A stretch of 64,000 nucleotides of DNA. Origin: Streptomyces sp. NBC_00223. Lineage in GTDB: Bacteria; Actinomycetota; Actinomycetes; Streptomycetales; Streptomycetaceae. The notes beneath the pieces are model-generated. The model had not been told where the DNA came from and did no database searches. It saw only the letters and a program-made list of their open reading frames with translations. Positions 60,310-64,000 of the stretch are shown one piece after another (position 1 is the stretch's first letter; the number at the start of each line of letters is the position of its first letter). A program made the translations under genes and the position numbers. The stretch covers positions 3,209,501 to 3,273,500 of the forward strand of contig NZ_CP108109.1 in NCBI RefSeq assembly GCF_036199905.1, given 5' to 3'.

Positions 60310-60838
60310 CGGTCGGCCCTCCGGGCGCGGCGGGCGGCGGTACGGCGGGCGGGGCCGGGGGAAGCGGCGGTACGGGCGGCGGTGCGGGCTGTGCCGACGC
60401 CCCGGACGGCGGCGGCCCGGACGGCGCACCGGGCGATACAGCCGGCGCCTGGCCGGGCTGCGCCGCCGCAGCCGCCTGCCCGCTCTGCGCCGCCACCGCC
60501 GCCTGGATCTGCGCGGTCAGCACCGCCGGGTCCACGTCCCCGTTGACCACGACGACCACCCCGCCCGCCGCGACCGAGATCTGCGGCGCCGTCCCGGTCC
60601 CCCGGCGGCGCTGGTCGATGAACGACACCAGCGATACGAGCAGCCCGCCCAGACCGATGGCGTTCGGCACGATCAGATTGAGCAGGTCGAAGCCGGTGCC
60701 CATGGTGCCGCTGCCGGGGGCGGGGGCGGGCGGGGGCGGGGCGGCGGCCGCGGCGAAGGCCCGTACCGGCGGGTCCGTGGCCAGCCAACGGTAGAGATCG
60801 GCCCCCGAGCCCTCCGCGGTCCTGATCGTCAACTCCAT
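60296..60838 (-). CDS. EACC1-type effector-associated component
   Basis: The 180-aa protein matches the actinobacterial EACC1 family: MELTIRTAEGSGADLYRWLA at the N-terminus, then FDLLNLIVPNAIGLGGLLVSLVSFIDQRR, a hydrophobic segment that could insert into membrane, and SVAAGGVVVVVNGDVDP. The last 70 residues are Pro/Ala-rich. EACC1 is an accessory subunit described with caspase and other effectors in predicted NTP-dependent conflict systems; its biochemical role is unknown. It is the first gene of the pair and overlaps the caspase start. Confidence 0.8.
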   Translation of the reverse strand: MELTIRTAEGSGADLYRWLATDPPVRAFAAAAAPPPPAPAPGSGTMGTGFDLLNLIVPNAIGLGGLLVSLVSFIDQRRRGTGTAPQISVAAGGVVVVVNGDVDPAVLTAQIQAAVAAQSGQAAAAAQPGQAPAVSPGAPSGPPPSGASAQPAPPPVPPLPPAPPAVPPPAAPGGPTGAAG

Positions 60839-61009
60839 GCCGGCGCCCCCAACTCCCCCCGCCCGTACGGGGATCGGCAGTTGTCGGGTCAACTCTACGA
60901 GTTCCGGAGGGTCACGCGCGGACTCCCCGCCGACAAGCCGCACGGCCGACGGAAGGCCCGGCCCCCTCAAACAGCCGGCCCCCTCAAACGGACCGCCCAC
61001 CCGGAGAGA

Positions 61010-62023
61010 TCACCCCTCCGGCCAGGCGAACCGCACCCCGGTGAACTCCTCCGACGCCGCCCACAGCTCGCGCGCCGCCGCGGGCTCCTCGGCGGCGCGG
61101 GGCGGCCGGACCGGACCGGGGACGCCCGCGCCCTCGAACCGGCCGGTGGGACCGTAGAAACCGCCGGGCTCGATGCCGGGGGCGGTGGCCGCGTAGAGCG
61201 AGGGCAGGGCGGCGCCCTCGACGGACTGCCCGATCACCCGGCCCAGCACCAGCCGGATGAGGGCCTGCGTGGCACGCGAACCGTGCTGCTGGAGGCCGGT
61301 CAGCGCGGTGCCGGGGTGGACGGCGACGCTGGTCAGACCGGCCGCGTCCCCGACCCGCCCGGCCGCTGCGGCGCCCGAGGCCGCGGCACCCGAGGCCGCG
61401 GCACCCGACTCCCCGACCCCCGCCGCGTCGGCCCGCCGCTGCAACTCACGGGCGAAGAGCACGTTGGCGAGCTTCGACGTGGCGTACGACCCCATCGGCC
61501 GGTAGCGCCGCTCGCTGTTCAGGTCGTCCAGGCGGGCCAGCCGGCTGCGGGCGATCATCGCGCTGACGGTGACCACGCGGGCGCCGGGCGCCCGCAGCAG
61601 CAGCGGAAGCAGGCCGCCGGTGAGCGCGAAGTGGCCCAAGTGGTTGGTGCCGAAGGTGAGTTCGAAGCCGTCGGCGGTCGTACGGCGGTCCGGGATCGCC
61701 ATCACGCCCGCGTTGTTGACCAGCAGGTCAAGCGGGCGGCCGGCCGCGGTGAGGCGGTCGGCGAAGGCCGCGACGGACGCCAGGTCGGCGAGGTCGAGCA
61801 CCTCGGGCCTGGCGACCGCTCCGGGCACGGCGGCGGTGATCCGTTCCACCGCGGCCCGCGCTTTGCCCGCGTCGCGCCCGGCGACGACGACTTCCGCGCC
61901 CGCCCCGGCCAGCGCGGTGGCGGTGACCTCGCCGATGCCGCTGTTGGCTCCGGTGACGACGGCGAGGCGGCCCTTCTGGGAGGGGATCGACTCGGGAAGG
62001 CGGTCGGCGGTCCAGCCGTTCAT
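61010..62023 (-). CDS. Short-chain dehydrogenase/reductase (SDR)
   Basis: The 337-aa protein is an NAD(P)-dependent oxidoreductase of the retinol dehydrogenase-like SDR type. [12 protein letters not shown] (cofactor), [16 protein letters not shown] (Ser region) and [10 protein letters not shown] (catalytic Tyr and Lys) are intact. An insert of three GAAAS-like repeats near residue 210 is encoded by a 15-bp tandem repeat at 61368-61412. The ATG at 62023 follows GAGGAG. It diverges from a TetR gene, which is probably its repressor. Confidence 0.9.
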   Translation of the reverse strand: MNGWTADRLPESIPSQKGRLAVVTGANSGIGEVTATALAGAGAEVVVAGRDAGKARAAVERITAAVPGAVARPEVLDLADLASVAAFADRLTAAGRPLDLLVNNAGVMAIPDRRTTADGFELTFGTNHLGHFALTGGLLPLLLRAPGARVVTVSAMIARSRLARLDDLNSERRYRPMGSYATSKLANVLFARELQRRADAAGVGESGAAASGAAASGAAAAGRVGDAAGLTSVAVHPGTALTGLQQHGSRATQALIRLVLGRVIGQSVEGAALPSLYAATAPGIEPGGFYGPTGRFEGAGVPGPVRPPRAAEEPAAARELWAASEEFTGVRFAWPEG

Positions 62024-62065
62024 GGCGGGCTCCTCAGGGCAGGCGCGGGTACCGGTCCAGTTTGT

Positions 62066-62134
62066 GACTGACTGGTTAGACACTTGAACCGTACGCCGGA
62101 GTGCCGTCATTTGTAAACATCCGGTTAGTCAGTC
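62066..62134. promoter_or_regulatory. Candidate TetR operators between SDR and tetR
   Basis: GACTGACTGGTTAGAC at 62066-62081 and CATCCGGTTAGTCAGTC at 62118-62134 are inverted near-copies sharing the GACTGACT half-site. They lie between the divergent SDR and TetR genes. A third related sequence, CATCCGGTCAGTCAG, lies at 62743-62757, just after the tetR stop. Confidence 0.55.
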
Positions 62135-62159
62135 GTGTCGCTGCCCTAGACTGGCCTCC

Positions 62160-62741
62160 ATGTCGACGAGGAACGCCGCAGCCACCAAGGCCCGCCTGCT
62201 CCAGGCGGCCACCGACGAGTTCGCCACGTACGGCATCGCGGGTGCCCGGGTGGACCGCATCGCGGCGGCCGCGGCGGCGAACAAGAACCTGATCTACATG
62301 TACTTCGGCAGCAAGGAGCAGCTTTTCGAGGCGGTCTGCGAGACCGCCATCGCCCGCCTCCTCGAAGCCGTCCCGCTGAACGCCTCCGACCTGCCGGGAT
62401 ACGCGGGCGCGCTGTTCGACTTCAACCTCGCCCACCCGCGGCTCATCAGGCTGGCCCGCTGGCACAGCCTGGAACGCCCGGGGACGGTGGTCCTGCCGGC
62501 CGCCGTCGAGGCGACCGCGGCCAAACTGTCGGCGATCGCCGAGGCCCAGGCGGCGGGCACCGTGGACGCGGGACTGCCGCCCCACGTGCTGCTCTCCCTG
62601 CTGCTCTCCCTCACGTCCACCTGGACGGACGGCAGCCCGGAGCCCGTACCCCCGGACGCCACGGCGACGGAGATCGCCCTGCGCCGGCACGCGGTGGTTC
62701 TCGCCGCCGCCCGCCTCACCCGGCCTCCGTCGGCGACCTGA
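62160..62741 (+). CDS. TetR family transcriptional regulator
   Basis: The 193-aa protein has an N-terminal TetR helix-turn-helix: TKARLLQAATDEFATYGIAGARVDRIAAAAAANKNLIYMYFGSKEQLFEAV. The ligand-binding half has the FNLAHPRLIRLARW segment typical of the actinobacterial TetR/AcrR type. It starts with ATG at 62160 and diverges from the SDR gene. The dyads in the gap suggest repression of the SDR and itself. Confidence 0.93.
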   Translation: MSTRNAAATKARLLQAATDEFATYGIAGARVDRIAAAAAANKNLIYMYFGSKEQLFEAVCETAIARLLEAVPLNASDLPGYAGALFDFNLAHPRLIRLARWHSLERPGTVVLPAAVEATAAKLSAIAEAQAAGTVDAGLPPHVLLSLLLSLTSTWTDGSPEPVPPDATATEIALRRHAVVLAAARLTRPPSAT

Positions 62742-62758
62742 CCATCCGGTCAGTCAGC

Positions 62759-62792
62759 AGGTGCCCGGGGCGCGTACGCACCCCGGGCACCT
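62759..62792. terminator. Bidirectional terminator after tetR
   Basis: AGGTGCCCGGGG and CCCCGGGCACCT are perfect 12-bp arms around a 10-base loop, between convergent tetR and the DUF6295 gene. Confidence 0.8.
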
Positions 62793-62841
62793 TCGTACTC
62801 ACCTTCGTACTCCCGCCGGAAGCCGCGCGGGCGGCAACGGC

Positions 62842-63108
62842 TCAGACCCGCATCTCCTCCGGGACCGCCGCCAGCGCCTCCTGGATCGCCGCCACCAGTT
62901 GGCGCGCCGACTCCGCGGTCAGTTCGAGCGCGACCCGCGCCGCGGGGCCCTTCGAGGGGTCGGTGAAGTCGATGTTGAGGGTGTGCTCGGCCATCGCGTG
63001 GACCGGGTGGTCGAAGTAGACCGTCACATCGGTGACATGGAACCAGGACCCGCCCGGCCCCTTCGCGCTGCCGTCGATCGCGTCCTTGACCGTGGTGTAC
63101 GTGCACAT
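62842..63108 (-). CDS. DUF6295-type small protein
   Basis: This 88-aa protein begins MCTYTTVKDAIDGSAKGPGG and has VYFDHPVHAMAEHTLNIDF and LELTAESARQLVAAIQEAL, a pattern I recognise as the actinobacterial DUF6295 family. It has no signal peptide. It lies two bases downstream of the dienelactone hydrolase stop, so the two are likely cotranscribed. Function unknown. Confidence 0.75.
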   Translation of the reverse strand: MCTYTTVKDAIDGSAKGPGGSWFHVTDVTVYFDHPVHAMAEHTLNIDFTDPSKGPAARVALELTAESARQLVAAIQEALAAVPEEMRV

Positions 63109-63110
63109 GG

Positions 63111-63866
63111 TCAGCTCCCCAGGTGAGTACCGTAAAAGGCGGCGATCCGCTCCCAGCCGTCGTTGGCGGCGGCCACGTCGTAGTTGGGCCGGTTCACCGC
63201 GAAGAAGCCGTGGCCCGCGCCCTCGTAGGTGTGGAACTCGAAGTCCTTGTCGTACTCGGTGAGGATCTGCCCCAGCTCGGCGACCTGCTCCTGGCTCGGG
63301 TGCGAGTCCTCGGCGCCGAACAGGCCCAGCAGCGGGGGCCGCAGGTTCGGCAGCTGGTCGACCAGGTTGGTGACCTTCAGCGGGATGCCCTCGGGGACCG
63401 TACCGGTGACGAAGGCGCCGTAGCAGTCGACGGCCGCGTCGAGGTCGAGGTTGCAGCCGGCGAGTACGGACTGCCGGCCGCCGGAGCAGTAACCGATCAC
63501 GCCCGCCTTGCCGTTGGAGGTGGGCAGCGCCCGCAGATACGCGGCGGCCGCGGCCACGTCGCCGACCAGCCGCTCGTCCGGTACGCCGCCCTGCGCGCGG
63601 GCGACCGCCGCCGCGTCGTCGGGCTCGGCCCCCGGCGCCTCGCGGGAGTACAGGTTGGGGCAGATCGCGTCGTAGCCCAGTTCGGCGAAGCGCCGCACGA
63701 TCTCCTTGGTCGCACGGTCGTATCCGGGCATGTGGTGGATGACGACGACCCCGCCGCGGCGCGTGTTGTCCTCCGGACGGGCCAGATACGCCTCGATCGC
63801 GTCGCCGCCGTGGCCGGTGATGCCGACAGTGGTCGCGGTCAGGGAACCAGTGGGGGATTGACTCAT
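63111..63866 (-). CDS. Dienelactone hydrolase family protein
   Basis: The 251-aa alpha/beta-hydrolase has GVVVIHHMPGYD near residue 40, the nucleophile motif VIGYCSGGRQS with Cys, GLFGAEDSHPS with the Asp, and EGAGHGFFAVNRP with the His, completing a Cys-His-Asp triad. The family hydrolyses dienelactones and other esters. It starts at the ATG at 63866 and diverges from a gene cut by the window edge. Confidence 0.88.
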   Translation of the reverse strand: MSQSPTGSLTATTVGITGHGGDAIEAYLARPEDNTRRGGVVVIHHMPGYDRATKEIVRRFAELGYDAICPNLYSREAPGAEPDDAAAVARAQGGVPDERLVGDVAAAAAYLRALPTSNGKAGVIGYCSGGRQSVLAGCNLDLDAAVDCYGAFVTGTVPEGIPLKVTNLVDQLPNLRPPLLGLFGAEDSHPSQEQVAELGQILTEYDKDFEFHTYEGAGHGFFAVNRPNYDVAAANDGWERIAAFYGTHLGS

Positions 63867-63891
63867 GTCGCCACCTATATCATAAGCCTGG

Positions 63892-63901
63892 ACTGATCAG
63901 T
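63892..63901. promoter_or_regulatory. ACTGATCAGT palindrome in divergent promoter region
   Basis: A perfect 10-bp palindrome lies in an AT-rich stretch between the hydrolase gene and the gene entering the right edge. It could be an operator half; evidence is weak. Confidence 0.3.
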
Positions 63902-63915
63902 TTATACTGCCGATC

Positions 63916-64000
63916 ATGTCATCCCACGGCACCGAGGACCGCACGGACGAGCACACCGGGCACACCGGGGTCGGCCCCAGCGCCGAGTACGCGGAGACCG
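63916..64000 (+). CDS. N-terminal fragment of a gene cut by the window edge
   Basis: An ATG at 63916 opens a frame to the end of the window: a polar 28-residue start beginning MSSHGTEDRTDEHTG and ending near GPSAEYAET. The divergent position next to the hydrolase suits a regulator, but the family cannot be told from this stretch. Confidence 0.45.
   Translation, partial: MSSHGTEDRTDEHTGHTGVGPSAEYAET

Overview
The window is very GC-rich, with GC-rich third codon positions, frequent GTG and TTG starts and many 4-bp start/stop overlaps. Gene content points to Streptomyces or a close relative in the Streptomycetaceae: a rodlin-type coat protein, a folate/ftsH/hpt/tilS/ppa block in streptomycete order, a TTG-initiated ppa and an EACC1/caspase pair. 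I saw no rRNA, tRNA, IS element, prophage or CRISPR array. About 61 coding genes are supported, including one truncated at the right edge, a 28-aa leader peptide and a 43-aa ferredoxin remnant.

Layout. 0-3.2 kb holds amino-sugar catabolism (ROK kinase, nagA, a PfkB kinase). 3.3-7.8 kb holds a carbohydrate-binding membrane protein, a MidA/NDUFAF7-type methyltransferase beside a lone NuoD paralogue, and a coiled-coil membrane protein. 8.0-9.2 kb is a cysteine dioxygenase-rhodanese operon behind a Cys-containing leader peptide. 9.2-22.4 kb is the housekeeping block: folK, folB, an NTF2-like gene, folP, a LysX-like membrane protein, a divergent esterase, folE, ftsH, hpt, tilS, a DUF2342 metalloprotease and ppa. 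22.4-31.8 kb holds a PBP4-type carboxypeptidase, a ThrE-like exporter, DedA, an MsiK/UgpC-like ATPase, UPF0145, glutamate decarboxylase, dodecin and an MreB-like protein. 31.9-36.6 kb holds DUF2786, a BlaR1-like M56 protease with BlaI, a divergent DedA/PAP2 pair and the rodlin. 36.7-45.2 kb is an operon of an NfeD/YqiJ-like protein, a flotillin and a 1797-aa AAA+ ATPase. 45.4-49.7 kb holds yceI, marR, a repeat-filled gap, a PucR-type regulator, tatA and gtrA. 49.9-60.8 kb is an NTPase-rich accessory region: a 1483-aa TPR/P-loop protein with its small ATPase partner, a redox-type locus (Cys-rich HTH regulator, ferredoxin remnant, DUF2249, cupins), a DUF234-type ATPase behind a large palindrome, and the EACC1-caspase pair. 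60.8-64.0 kb holds an SDR with a divergent TetR, DUF6295, a dienelactone hydrolase and the start of one more gene.

The most novel-looking parts are the NTPase/effector region at 49.9-60.8 kb, the flotillin-NfeD-AAA operon, the internally deleted ferredoxin coupled to a regulator, the probably leaderless Cys leader peptide before a cysteine-degrading operon, and the methyltransferase/NuoD pair, which mirrors the mitochondrial NDUFAF7-NDUFS2 enzyme-substrate pair. Assignments rest on reading motifs and translations by eye; no database search was run.
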